From assembly GCA_903918195.1 (NCBI GenBank), contig CAIXDS010000022.1:1-64000 (forward strand): a stretch of 64,000 nucleotides of DNA, given 5' to 3'. Under the pieces are notes generated by a model. The model saw only the letters and a list, made by a program, of their open reading frames with translations. It made no database searches and was not told the origin of the DNA. Each line of letters starts with the position of its first letter. The first letter of the stretch is position 1. The DNA comes from an uncultured Acetobacteraceae bacterium. Lineage in GTDB: Bacteria; Pseudomonadota; Alphaproteobacteria; Acetobacterales; Acetobacteraceae. This document shows, one piece after another, positions 51,373 to 60,232 of this stretch. The translations under genes were made by a program, and so were the position numbers.

Positions 51373-51903
51373 ATGACGCCGGACGTGTCCGGGCTCCGCC
51401 TGCTGCCCCTGCATCATTCGCACGCCCTGGACGATTTCGAGTCCGGTTCACCGGCCCGCGATACCTGGTTGCGTACCCGCGCGCTGTCCAACCAGGACTC
51501 GGGCGATGCCATGACGCGAGTCGCAGGCCTCGGATTGCGTGTGGTTGCCTTCTACGCGCTCTCCACCGCGGCCGTTCTGCGGTCGGTCTTGCCCGGCAAG
51601 CTGCGGCGGAACGCAGCGGACCCGGTGCCGGCTCTGCTGATCGGCCAGTTGGCCGTGGACATTCGCTATCAGGGATGCGGAATCGGCGCGATTTTAGTCC
51701 ACGACGCGATGCGCAACGCCCTGCTGGTGTCGCAGTTGGCCGGATGGCGGCTGCTGGCCGTGGCGCCGGACGGCGAGAGAGCGGTGGATTTCTGGTCGAA
51801 GTTCGACTTCGTCGTTGTCCCGGGAATTTCGCCTCCCCTCATGGCGCTGACGCAGACGATGGTGCGCCGGCTGATGGCGGCTGCCGCACCGCCGCCGTCC
51901 TGA
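51373..51903 (+). CDS. GNAT-family (TacT-type) toxin
   Basis: 176-residue acetyltransferase. The acetyl-CoA loop is YQGCGIGAILVHDAMRNAL (R/Q-x-x-G-x-G/A type) following LIGQLAVDIRY. TacT toxins acetylate the amino group of aminoacyl-tRNAs and stop translation. The helix that usually reads FYxxxGF is FWSKFDF here, so the conserved tyrosine is tryptophan and the glycine is aspartate; activity may be altered. ATG 51373 is used; TTG 51364 overlaps the antitoxin stop. Confidence 0.87.
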   Translation: MTPDVSGLRLLPLHHSHALDDFESGSPARDTWLRTRALSNQDSGDAMTRVAGLGLRVVAFYALSTAAVLRSVLPGKLRRNAADPVPALLIGQLAVDIRYQGCGIGAILVHDAMRNALLVSQLAGWRLLAVAPDGERAVDFWSKFDFVVVPGISPPLMALTQTMVRRLMAAAAPPPS

Positions 51904-51927
51904 CCACCGACGAATTATGCGGCAGAA

Positions 51928-52566
51928 TTACCGGTCCGGCTCGTTCGCCAGCGCAAGCCCCGCCATCGCGGCGCCGCAGGCCGCGCCCAGATAGGCGCCG
52001 GCCACGATGTCGCCGAGGAAGTGGTAATCGGCGCCGATCAGGCCGATCGCCACCAGCAACACCGGCAACACCCACAGCAGGCGCAGGCGCGGCCAAGCGT
52101 AGGCCAGCACCATCATCGCCGCACTGATCGTCGTCGTGTGGCCGGAGGGGAACGACGCCCAGCCGTTGCCACCGTGAAACGGGAAGAAGCCGAACACGCC
52201 GTCGTTGATCCAGGACGGGTTGTGGTTGGTCCAGGTCTCGGGCCAGGTGCGGCCGAAGGCGTATTTCAACTCCTCCTTCGCCGCCCAGGAGACGAACGCG
52301 GCGAGGCACGCCACCACCACCGCCCGCCCGGCCCGCCCCGGCCGCCAGCCCAGCAGCCAAGCCAGGCCCGCCGCCGCCAGAACGACCGCCGAAACGGCCA
52401 GCAGCCCTTCGGAAATCCGGGTCAAATCAACGAATATCGCGATGCCGCGCGTGGTGGCGGCGGCCCAGGACGAAACCGGCCGGTCGAGCAGCAGGATGAT
52501 CAGCGGCACCAGCACGATGCCGGAAAGGGCCGCCAGCCGCGCGGTGCGGCGCCCGGGGGCGCTCAT
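51928..52566 (-). CDS. PAP2-family membrane phosphatase
   Basis: 212 residues with about five membrane helices and the three PAP2 motifs: KYAFGRTWP, SFPSGHTTT, and ADYHFLGDIVAG (histidine plus aspartate). Members remove phosphate from undecaprenyl pyrophosphate, phosphatidate or lipid A at the periplasmic face. LKYAFGRTWP with a long loop recalls lipid A phosphatases, but the substrate is not certain. A GTG at 52575 is an alternative start. Confidence 0.82.
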   Translation of the reverse strand: MSAPGRRTARLAALSGIVLVPLIILLLDRPVSSWAAATTRGIAIFVDLTRISEGLLAVSAVVLAAAGLAWLLGWRPGRAGRAVVVACLAAFVSWAAKEELKYAFGRTWPETWTNHNPSWINDGVFGFFPFHGGNGWASFPSGHTTTISAAMMVLAYAWPRLRLLWVLPVLLVAIGLIGADYHFLGDIVAGAYLGAACGAAMAGLALANEPDR

Positions 52567-52780
52567 GCGGCGCACGCGCCGGCGGGTTGCAGTGCTGCGG
52601 CGATCGTCCGGTTAGGTCGCTGCCAGTTCCCGCGCAAAACCCACCCCCACCCGATCCTGACTGCTACGCTCCGGACCTGAAGCACGATCCACCCTGAATG
52701 CGCGGCAGGTTAGCGGGCAAGCTGTGGTTGGTGAAGCGTATTGTTGCCGAAGGGGATCATGCGCCTTCGCCGAAGACGAG

Positions 52781-55018
52781 ATGCCGCGCGCAGGACGCTT
52801 CCGGCAGCGCCGGGCGGACTGTATATCCTGGTGGTGTGAAACCGTTCCTGCCCTGTGCGCCGTTCCGGGCGCGATCGCCCTGAGCCCGGTCATCCTGACC
52901 GGCTTCGCCCTGGTCGTCGCCGCGCTGCTGGGCCTGGGTGCCGCGAGCGCGGTCGTGCACCACCATATTCCCGCCGGCGCCACGCGCCGGCGTGCCGCCG
53001 CTGCTGCCGCCCTCGCCTCGCGCCGCATCGCGGCACTCGGCAGCCTGGGAGTGTGCGGCCTGGGGTTCCTGCTGGTCCTGACCTACCTGCTGGCCGGTGC
53101 CGGCACGGCCACGATCACCCTCCCGCTCGGCCTGCCCGGCCTTGGCGTGCCGGGCCTTGGCGTAGCGGGCGGGAACCTGCTTGACGGCACCCGCTACGAC
53201 GGGGGGATCACGCTGGCGCTGGACGGGCTGTCCGGCTTCTTCCTGCTGCTGCTAATGGCGGCCGGGGCGGCTGCCTCCGCCGCCGCGCTGGATGGCCCCG
53301 GCGACACCGACGCCACCGCCCCGTTCCTTCCCGTCTTCCTCGCCGCCATGGCGCTGACCCTGCTGGCAGGCGATGCCTTTGCCCTCGTGCTCGGCTTCGA
53401 GCTGATGTCGCTGGCCTCCTTCGCGCTGATACTGACCCACCATGACGACGCCACGGTGCGCGCGGCGGCGCTGCTGTATATCGGCATGGCGGCGCTGGGG
53501 GCCGCGTGCCTGATCCCGGCGCTGGCGCTGCTGGCCGACGGCGCCGGCTGGGATCTGCGCTTCGCCGCCATCCGCGCCCTGCCGCCGGAGGGCTGGCGGG
53601 CCACCCTGGTGTTCGTGCTGGCGCTGGTGGGGGCCGGGTCCAAGGCCGGGCTGGCACCGCTGCATGTGTGGCTGCCGCCCGCCCATGCCGCCGCCCCCGC
53701 GCATGTCTCGGCCCTGATGTCGGGGGCCATGACCAAGGTCGCGCTGTACCTGCTGGTGCGCGTGTTGTTCGACCTGTGCGGGCCGGCGCAGCCGGTCTGG
53801 TGGGGGGTACCGCTGCTGGTGCTGGGCGCCGGCGGCGCCGTGCTGGGCGGGCTGCGCGCCAACCTGGAGAACGACATCAAGGCGCTGCTAGCCTGCTCGA
53901 CGGTGGAGAATATCGGCCTGATCGTCATCGGGCTCGGCGTGGCGCTGGCGGCCCGCGGCGCGGACCTGTCCACCCTGGCGGCGCTGGCGCTGGGCGGCGC
54001 CCTGCTGCATGCGCTGGCGCACGGATTGTTCAAATCGCTGCTGTTCATCGCCGCCGGCGCGGTGCAACACGGCGCCGGCACCCGGCTGCTGGTGCGGCTG
54101 GGCGGGCTGATCCATCGCATGCCGGTGACCACCGTCTGCGTGCTGGTCGGCGCGGCGTCGCTGGCCGGGCTGCCGCCCAGCGCCGGCTTCGCCGGTGAAT
54201 GGACGCTGTTCCAGGCCGTGCTGGGCGGGCCGCGCATTGGTAACCTGGGGCTGCAGATCCTGATCTGCGTGGTGGCCGCATTGATGGCGCTGGCGGCGGC
54301 GCTGGCCGCCGCCGCCGCGGTGCGGCTGGTGGGGGTGGCGTTCCTGGGCCGGCCGCGCTCGCCACGCGCCGCCGCCGCCGATGAGGCCGGGCCGCGGACG
54401 CGCGACGCGCTGACCGGCCTGGCGGTGGCGTTGGCGGTGGTGGGGCTGTTTCCCGGGGCCGTGTTGTCGCTGGCCGAACCCGTCCTGCGGCGGCTGGTAT
54501 CGGCCGGCTTGGACGACCGCGCCGGGCTGCTGGAGGTCGCGGCGCAGGCCGGCATGCCGGGCTATTCGGCCGCCGGCATCGCGCTGCTGGGGGCGCTCGC
54601 GGCGGGACTGGTGCTGTGGCTGGTGCGGACCCTCACCACGCCAGGCCATCGGGACGCGCCGGCCTGGGATGGCGGCTTCGGCGCGCCGCCGCCCTGGCTG
54701 CCCTTCGGCGATCCGCTGACCCAGTACGGGGGGGCGAGCTTCGCCCAGCCGCTGCGGCGCGCGCTCGGGGGAGCGCTGCTGCAGGCGGACGAAATCGTGG
54801 ACATGCCCGCGCCGGGCGAGACGCGGCCGGCGCGCATCACGGTAGAGCTGAGCGATCCGGCGGCGTGGTGGCTGTTCCGCCCGGTGGCGGAGCTGCGCGC
54901 GCGCCTGTCGGCGTTTGCCGATGCCATCCAGTTCCTGACCATCCGGCGCACCCTGTCGTTAATGTTCACGGTGCTGGTCTTGTTCCTCGCCGTGGTGGCG
55001 CTGATGGAGCAGCTCTGA
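52781..55018 (+). CDS. hyfB: Hydrogenase-4 component B-like (HyfB/NuoN-type) membrane subunit
   Basis: A proton-antiporter-like subunit with about 16 hydrophobic segments. Core motifs are LGFELMSLASFALI (conserved glutamate), GSKAGLAPLHVWLPPAHAAAPAHVSALMSGAMTKV (lysine helix), and LACSTVENIGLI. The start is unclear: the membrane region begins near 52890 with no ATG/GTG/TTG close by. ATG 52781 is provisional, giving an atypical Arg/Cys-rich leader; a CTG at 52880 is possible. First gene of a six-gene operon for a membrane-bound complex I/hydrogenase relative. Confidence 0.82.
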   Translation: MPRAGRFRQRRADCISWWCETVPALCAVPGAIALSPVILTGFALVVAALLGLGAASAVVHHHIPAGATRRRAAAAAALASRRIAALGSLGVCGLGFLLVLTYLLAGAGTATITLPLGLPGLGVPGLGVAGGNLLDGTRYDGGITLALDGLSGFFLLLLMAAGAAASAAALDGPGDTDATAPFLPVFLAAMALTLLAGDAFALVLGFELMSLASFALILTHHDDATVRAAALLYIGMAALGAACLIPALALLADGAGWDLRFAAIRALPPEGWRATLVFVLALVGAGSKAGLAPLHVWLPPAHAAAPAHVSALMSGAMTKVALYLLVRVLFDLCGPAQPVWWGVPLLVLGAGGAVLGGLRANLENDIKALLACSTVENIGLIVIGLGVALAARGADLSTLAALALGGALLHALAHGLFKSLLFIAAGAVQHGAGTRLLVRLGGLIHRMPVTTVCVLVGAASLAGLPPSAGFAGEWTLFQAVLGGPRIGNLGLQILICVVAALMALAAALAAAAAVRLVGVAFLGRPRSPRAAAADEAGPRTRDALTGLAVALAVVGLFPGAVLSLAEPVLRRLVSAGLDDRAGLLEVAAQAGMPGYSAAGIALLGALAAGLVLWLVRTLTTPGHRDAPAWDGGFGAPPPWLPFGDPLTQYGGASFAQPLRRALGGALLQADEIVDMPAPGETRPARITVELSDPAAWWLFRPVAELRARLSAFADAIQFLTIRRTLSLMFTVLVLFLAVVALMEQL

Positions 55019-55058
55019 TGCCGCGCCGCGGCCGCCGGCCGCGACCGGGAGAACGCGG

Positions 55059-56018
55059 GTGACCAGCTTGATCGGTCTGGCGACGCTGTTGCTCCATGTC
55101 GCGTTGATGCTGGCCCTGGCGCCGTTGCTGGTGGGCTTCATCCGCACGATCAAGGCGCGCGTGCTCGGGCGGGTTGGGCCGCCGGTGGTGCAGCCCTGGC
55201 GCGACCTGCTGCGGCTGGCGCGCAAGCAGCCGGTGGTCGCCGAGAACGCCTCCTGGCTGTTCCACGCCGCGCCCGCCGCGGGGTTCGCCGCCACCCTGGC
55301 CGCCGCCGCGCTGGTGCCCGGCTTCGCCCTCGGCATGACCACCGCGCCGCTCGCCGACCTGCTGGTGATCGCCGGCCTGCTGGCCCTGGCGCGCTGCTTG
55401 CTGGCGCTGGCCGGGCTCGATATCGGCACCGCGTTCGGCGGCATCGGCGCCTCCCGCGAAATGACCTTCGCCGCCTTCGCCGAGCCGGCGATGATGCTGG
55501 TGATCTTCACCCTCGGCCTGCTCATGGGCACCACCAACCTCGACGCCATCGCCCTGGTGCTGCGCGAGGTGACGGTGGGGCTGCGGGTGTCGCTCGGGCT
55601 CGCGCTGGTGGCGATCGTGGCGGTCGCCATCGCCGAGAACAGCCGCCTGCCGGTCGACAACCCGGCCAGCCACCTGGAACTGACCATGGTGCATGAGGCC
55701 ATGGTGCTGGAGTATTCCGGCCGCCATCTGGCGCTGATCGAGGCAACCGCGGCGCTGAAGCTGCTGCTGTGGATGACGCTGATCGCCACCATCTTCGCCC
55801 CGTTCGGCACGGCCACACCGGAGTCCGGCCCGCTGGTCTGGCTGTTCGCCCTGCCGCTCTGGGCGGTCAAGGTCGGCGCGCTGGCGGTGGTTCTGGCGCT
55901 GTTCGAATCGGCGATCGCCAAGATGCGGGTATTCCGCGTGCCGGAGTTCCTCGGCATCGCGGTGCTGCTCGGGCTGCTGGCGGCGGTATTCCTGTTCGTC
56001 AGCCAGGGGATTGCATGA
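55059..56018 (+). CDS. hyfC: Hydrogenase-4 component C-like (HyfC/NuoH-type) membrane subunit
   Basis: 319 residues, NuoH/HyfC family: ARVLGRVGPPVVQPWRDLLRLARK (quinone-site loop), GIGASREMTFAAFAEP, and AENSRLPVDNPASHLELTMVHEAMVLEYSG. It links the peripheral arm to the membrane arm. GTG start 40 bp after hyfB; overlaps the next gene as ATGA. Confidence 0.9.
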   Translation: MTSLIGLATLLLHVALMLALAPLLVGFIRTIKARVLGRVGPPVVQPWRDLLRLARKQPVVAENASWLFHAAPAAGFAATLAAAALVPGFALGMTTAPLADLLVIAGLLALARCLLALAGLDIGTAFGGIGASREMTFAAFAEPAMMLVIFTLGLLMGTTNLDAIALVLREVTVGLRVSLGLALVAIVAVAIAENSRLPVDNPASHLELTMVHEAMVLEYSGRHLALIEATAALKLLLWMTLIATIFAPFGTATPESGPLVWLFALPLWAVKVGALAVVLALFESAIAKMRVFRVPEFLGIAVLLGLLAAVFLFVSQGIA

Positions 56019-56701
56019 TGGGCGGCCTGCAACCCGGCTTCGGCGCGATCGGCTATGATCTGGCGCATCTGCTGGGTGGGGCGGTGCTGGTACTGTCCTT
56101 CGCGCTGCTCTACCAGCGCCGGCTGACCGCGGTCATCAACATCTACGCCATGCAATCCTGGGTGCTGGCGGCGGCGGCGGCCTGGCAGGGCTGGGTGCAG
56201 TCCTCGGCGGAGCTGTATGTCGCGGCCCTGATCGCCCTCGGCGTCAAGGGCCTGGCGATCCCGCTCGCGCTGCACCGGATCGTGCGGCGGCTGCATATCC
56301 ACCGGGCGGTGGAAACGGCGCTGGGCATCTTCCCCAGCATGGCGGTGGGGGTGGCACTGGTGGCGCTGGCGATCATGGTGGTGCTGCCGACCACGATGCA
56401 AACGCAGGTGCTCACCCGCGAGGACCTCTCGCTCGCCCTGTCCGTGGTGCTGCTCGGCCACCTGATGATGATCACCCGGCGCACCGCGCTGACCCAGGTG
56501 ATCGGCTTCATGTCGATCGAGAACGGGCTGATCCTGGGCGCGGTCGGCGTGCAGGGCATGCCGCTGGTGGTGGAGCTGTCGGTTGCCGTTCTGGTGATGG
56601 TGGGCGCGGTGGTGTTCGGCGTGTTCTTCTTCCGCATCCGCGAGAACTTCCAGAGCCTGGACGACAGCCATCTCGACCAGGTCGGCGGGGCGCACCGGTG
56701 A
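56015..56701 (+). CDS. hyfE: Hydrogenase-4 component E-like (HyfE) membrane subunit
   Basis: 228 residues, mostly hydrophobic. The NuoK-like core reads IGFMSIENGLILGAVGVQGMPLVVELSVAVLV with its glutamates, plus LYQRRLTAVINIYAMQSWVLA at the N-terminus. Start ATG overlaps the hyfC stop; end overlaps hyfF as GTGA. Confidence 0.88.
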   Translation: MMGGLQPGFGAIGYDLAHLLGGAVLVLSFALLYQRRLTAVINIYAMQSWVLAAAAAWQGWVQSSAELYVAALIALGVKGLAIPLALHRIVRRLHIHRAVETALGIFPSMAVGVALVALAIMVVLPTTMQTQVLTREDLSLALSVVLLGHLMMITRRTALTQVIGFMSIENGLILGAVGVQGMPLVVELSVAVLVMVGAVVFGVFFFRIRENFQSLDDSHLDQVGGAHR

Positions 56702-58176
56702 ACGAGCTTCGCATCATCATCGGCATGCTGCGCGAGTTGTTCTCGCTGCCCGGGCTGGTGGTGGTGGTGCCGCTCGCGACCGCCGCCTGGCTGAGCTTCG
56801 TCACCGATGCGCGCCGCGGCGCCTGGATCAACGCCGGCGCCGCGACCCTCGCCTTCCTGCTCGCCTGCGCGCTGCCGTGGGAGCCGACCACGGGCACGCT
56901 GCTGCTGGTCGAGCCGCTCGCCGCGCACATGGCCATCCTGACCTCGTTCATCGGCATGAGCACGGCCTGGTTCAGCCGCGACTACATCGCCGTCGAGGCG
57001 ACAGAGGGCCGTCTCGATCCGATGCGCCTGCGCGATTACCATGCGCTGTTTCAGACCTATCTGGGCTTCATGCTGCTGGCCCTGCTGTCCAACAACGTGC
57101 CGGGAACCTGGGGCTCGATCGAGGCGGCCACCATCGCCTCCGTTCTTGTCGTCGGCCTGCCGCGCACCGCCGCCGCCGTCGAGGCATCGTGGAAGCAGTT
57201 GCTCATTTGCGGCGTCGGCATTTCGATGGCGTTCTTCGGCACCACGCTGCTCTATTTGGCCGCCGTGCCGGTGCTGGGCTCCGGCCTGCCGGCGATGAGC
57301 TGGAGCCAGTTGCCCGCCGCCGCCCCCGCCTTCCCCGCCGCCATGCTGAACCTCGCCTTCGTGTTCATGCTGCTCGGCTACGGCACCAAGGCGGGGCTGG
57401 TGCCGCTGCACGCCTGGATGCCGGACGCGCATGCCGAGGGGCCGACACCGGTTTCGGCGGTGCTGTCGGGGTCCATCCTCAACGTCGCGCTGTTCGTTAT
57501 TCTGCGGCTGCGCGGGCTGCTGGACGCCAACCCCGACGCCATCGCGCCCGGACCGCCGATCATGGCGCTGGGACTTGCGAGCGTGCTGCTGGCCTCGTTC
57601 AGCCTGTGGCCGCGGCGCGACGTGAAGCGGTTCTTCGCGTTCTCGACCATCGAGCAATCGGGCGTGGCGGCCTTCGCCTTCGGGCTGGGGGGGGCGGCGG
57701 CGACCTTCGCGGGATTGCTGCACCTGACCCTGCACACGCTGACCAAGGCGGCGGTCTTCCAATGCGTCGGCCGCGCCGTGCAGCTCAAGGGCGGGCAGAA
57801 CTTCACCGATATCGGCGGGCTGCTGGTGCGCCATCGGGCGCTCGGGCTGACGCTGGCCGCCGGCATCGTGGCGGTGGCGGGGCTGCCGCCGTTCGGCCTG
57901 TTCGCCAGCGAGTTCCTGGTGCTGCTGGCGACGGTGCGCGAGCTGCCCTGGCTGGTGGCGCCGCTGGCGCTGGGGCTGGTGGTGGGGGGCTGGGCGCTGG
58001 CGATGCGGCTGATTTCGCTCTGCCTCGGCCCACCGACGCCCGATCGCGGCGCGGCGCCGGGATGGATCGCCCTGGTGCCGGCCTGGGTGCATCTGGCGGT
58101 CGTGCTGGTGCTGGGCCTGGCCATGCCGGGCCGGGTCGCCGCCTGGTTCGCCGCCATCGCCGAGGCGGCGCCATGA
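56698..58176 (+). CDS. hyfF: Hydrogenase-4 component F-like (HyfF/NuoL-type) membrane subunit
   Basis: 492 residues, about 14 helices. Antiporter-like motifs are LGYGTKAGLVPLHAWMPDAHAEGPTPVSAVLSG and FAFSTIEQSGVAAFAFGLGG, with LHLTLHTLTKAAVFQCVG. GTG start in a GTGA overlap; its stop overlaps hyfG (ATGA). Likely one of two ion-pumping modules of the complex, with HyfB. Confidence 0.9.
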   Translation: MNELRIIIGMLRELFSLPGLVVVVPLATAAWLSFVTDARRGAWINAGAATLAFLLACALPWEPTTGTLLLVEPLAAHMAILTSFIGMSTAWFSRDYIAVEATEGRLDPMRLRDYHALFQTYLGFMLLALLSNNVPGTWGSIEAATIASVLVVGLPRTAAAVEASWKQLLICGVGISMAFFGTTLLYLAAVPVLGSGLPAMSWSQLPAAAPAFPAAMLNLAFVFMLLGYGTKAGLVPLHAWMPDAHAEGPTPVSAVLSGSILNVALFVILRLRGLLDANPDAIAPGPPIMALGLASVLLASFSLWPRRDVKRFFAFSTIEQSGVAAFAFGLGGAAATFAGLLHLTLHTLTKAAVFQCVGRAVQLKGGQNFTDIGGLLVRHRALGLTLAAGIVAVAGLPPFGLFASEFLVLLATVRELPWLVAPLALGLVVGGWALAMRLISLCLGPPTPDRGAAPGWIALVPAWVHLAVVLVLGLAMPGRVAAWFAAIAEAAP

Positions 58177-59681
58177 GCACCGCCGGCACCATCATCCGTA
58201 CCGCCCCCACCGAGTCGTGCCAGCCCTGGCCGCGCCATAAGCTGCTGGGCGAAGAATGGCGGGCCATGGCGGCATCGCTCGGCGAGGCGGGGGCGCCGTC
58301 GCTGCTGGCGCTGTGGGCCGACACGGCGCGGGTTTATGTGCTGCTGCACGATGCCGATGCGGCCGGCTGGCTGGTCGCCTCGACCAGCGTGGATGACGGG
58401 CGCTATCCGGCGCTGTCACCGCGGCGCCCGTCGGCGACCTGGTTCGAGCGCATGATCCACGATCTATGGGGCCACGAGGCGTCCGGCGGACGCGACCTGC
58501 GGCCCTGGCTGGAGCACGGGCGCTGGCCGGTGACGGTGCCGATGTCGTTGCGGCCGCTGGCACGGGAGTCGCCGGCCGAGCCGCCGGAGTTCCTGCCGGT
58601 GGAGGGGGAAGACTACCACCAGATACCGGTCGGACCGGTGCATGCCGGCATCATCGAGCCCGGGCATTTCCGTTTCTCCGCCCTGGGCGAGACGGTGGCG
58701 CGGCTGGAGATCCGGCTGGGCTGGCTGCACAAGGGCACGCTCGCCCTGATGCGCGGCAAGTCGCCGCGGGTGGCGGCGCGCTTCGCCGCCCGGCTGTCGG
58801 GCGACACCACGGTCGCCCATTCGGTGGCCTTCGCCCGTGCCGCCGAGGCGGCCAGCGGCACCGAAGTGCCGCCGCGGGCGGCGGCGCTGCGGGCGGTGAT
58901 GACCGAGCTGGAGCGGGTGGCCAACCACCTGAGCGATTGCGGAGCGATCGCCGGTGACGCCGCGTTCGCCTATCTCCCGGCGCGGTTCGGCTGGCACCGC
59001 GAGGCTCTGCTGCGCGCCGCCGCGGTCGCGTTCGGCCACCGGCTGATGATGGACGTGGTGGTCCCGGGCGGGGTGACCGCCGACATCGTGCCGGGCGGGA
59101 CGGAGGCGATCCTGCGCGCGCTGGCGCCGCTGGAGGACGAACTGCCCGAACTCATCCGCGTCTATGACGGGTTTTCCTCCCTGCTGGACCGGACCGTGGG
59201 CACCGGGATCGTGACGCCGGCGCTGGCCGGCGAATTCGCCGCCGGTGGCTTCGTGGGGCGGGCCTCCGGGCGGGCAATCGATCTGCGGCGCACGCCAGGC
59301 TACCCGCCCTATGACCGGCTGGCCTTCGAGGTGCCGGTGCAGCAGGAGGGCGATGTCGATGCGCGCGTGCGCATTCGCTTTGCCGAAATCGGCGCGAGCC
59401 TGAACCTGCTGCGGACGCTGCTGATCGAGTTGCCGGAGGGCGGGGTGTCGGTGCCGCTGCTGCTGGGCTCGGGCGAGGGCATCGGCTGGGCGGAGGGGTT
59501 CCGCGGCGATATCTGGCACTGGCTGCGGCTGGACGGCGGGCAGATCGCCGCGGTGTTCATGCGCGACCCGAGCTGGCTGCAATGGCCGCTGCTGGAGGCC
59601 GCCATCCACGACAACATCGTCGCCGACTTCCCGCTGTGCAACAAATCGTTCAACTGCTCCTATTCCGGGGTGGATTTGTAA
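58173..59681 (+). CDS. hyfG: HyfG-like large subunit lacking [NiFe] ligands (Ehr type)
   Basis: 502 residues: an N-terminal NuoC-like part (1-125) fused to a NuoD/HycE-like domain. HycE has CxxC pairs near AHSVA and at the C-terminus to hold nickel-iron. Here the first region is LSGDTTVAHSVAF (209-220) with no cysteine, and the C-terminus reads FPLCNKSFNCSYSGVDL, without the DPCxxC form or the cleavage site motif. The quinone/metal helix ELERVANHLSDCGAIAG is kept. A working hydrogenase is therefore unlikely; it fits the energy-converting-hydrogenase-related (Ehr) class of unknown electron donor. Confidence 0.85.
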   Translation: MSTAGTIIRTAPTESCQPWPRHKLLGEEWRAMAASLGEAGAPSLLALWADTARVYVLLHDADAAGWLVASTSVDDGRYPALSPRRPSATWFERMIHDLWGHEASGGRDLRPWLEHGRWPVTVPMSLRPLARESPAEPPEFLPVEGEDYHQIPVGPVHAGIIEPGHFRFSALGETVARLEIRLGWLHKGTLALMRGKSPRVAARFAARLSGDTTVAHSVAFARAAEAASGTEVPPRAAALRAVMTELERVANHLSDCGAIAGDAAFAYLPARFGWHREALLRAAAVAFGHRLMMDVVVPGGVTADIVPGGTEAILRALAPLEDELPELIRVYDGFSSLLDRTVGTGIVTPALAGEFAAGGFVGRASGRAIDLRRTPGYPPYDRLAFEVPVQQEGDVDARVRIRFAEIGASLNLLRTLLIELPEGGVSVPLLLGSGEGIGWAEGFRGDIWHWLRLDGGQIAAVFMRDPSWLQWPLLEAAIHDNIVADFPLCNKSFNCSYSGVDL

Positions 59682-60202
59682 TGGTCTGGCGGCGTGTGCT
59701 GGCCACCCTGCGGCACGGCCCGGCAACCCTGCCGGCGGCGCGGCTGGACGACGCGGCAACCCGCCGGATGGCCGACCGGCTGGAGGCGGCTGCACAGCGC
59801 ACGCTGGGGCGGAGTCTCGCCATCCGGCAGGTGGACGCCGGCAGTTGCAATGGCTGCGAGCTTGAGCTCCACATGCTGAACTCGATCGTCTACGACCTGG
59901 AACGGTTCGGCCTGCGCTTTGTCGCCAGCCCGCGCCATGCCGACGTGCTGCTGGTAACCGGCCCGCTGACCCACAACATGCGCGAGGCGCTGCTGCGCAC
60001 CTGGATCGCCATGCCCGATCCGAAATGGCTGGTGGCGGTGGGCGATTGCGCCAGTGACGGCGGCGTGTTCAAGGGCAGCTACGCCATCGCCGGCGGGGTG
60101 GACGCGGCGCTGCCGGTGGACCTGCTGATCCGCGGCTGCCCGCCGGCACCGGCACAGCTGCTGAACGGGCTGCGGACGCTGCTAGAGGCGAATGCGGACT
60201 GA
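59681..60202 (+). CDS. hyfI: HyfI/NuoB-like iron-sulfur subunit
   Basis: 173 residues with the four cysteines for the N2-type [4Fe-4S] cluster: AGSCNGCELELHML, GDCASDGGVF, and IRGCPPAPAQLL. Start overlaps the hyfG stop (TAATG). It would pass electrons at the junction of the peripheral and membrane arms. A broken copy of residues ~62-107 lies at 61826-61939. No HyfA/HyfH ferredoxin, formate dehydrogenase or hyp maturation gene follows. Confidence 0.9.
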   Translation: MVWRRVLATLRHGPATLPAARLDDAATRRMADRLEAAAQRTLGRSLAIRQVDAGSCNGCELELHMLNSIVYDLERFGLRFVASPRHADVLLVTGPLTHNMREALLRTWIAMPDPKWLVAVGDCASDGGVFKGSYAIAGGVDAALPVDLLIRGCPPAPAQLLNGLRTLLEANAD

Positions 60203-60232
60203 GCGGACTCCCGGCCTGACACGAGATGGAAA

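Noticed and set aside
52698-52883. Small protein upstream of and overlapping hyfB
   Set aside because: No ribosome site or recognised domain; kept only as context for the uncertain hyfB start.
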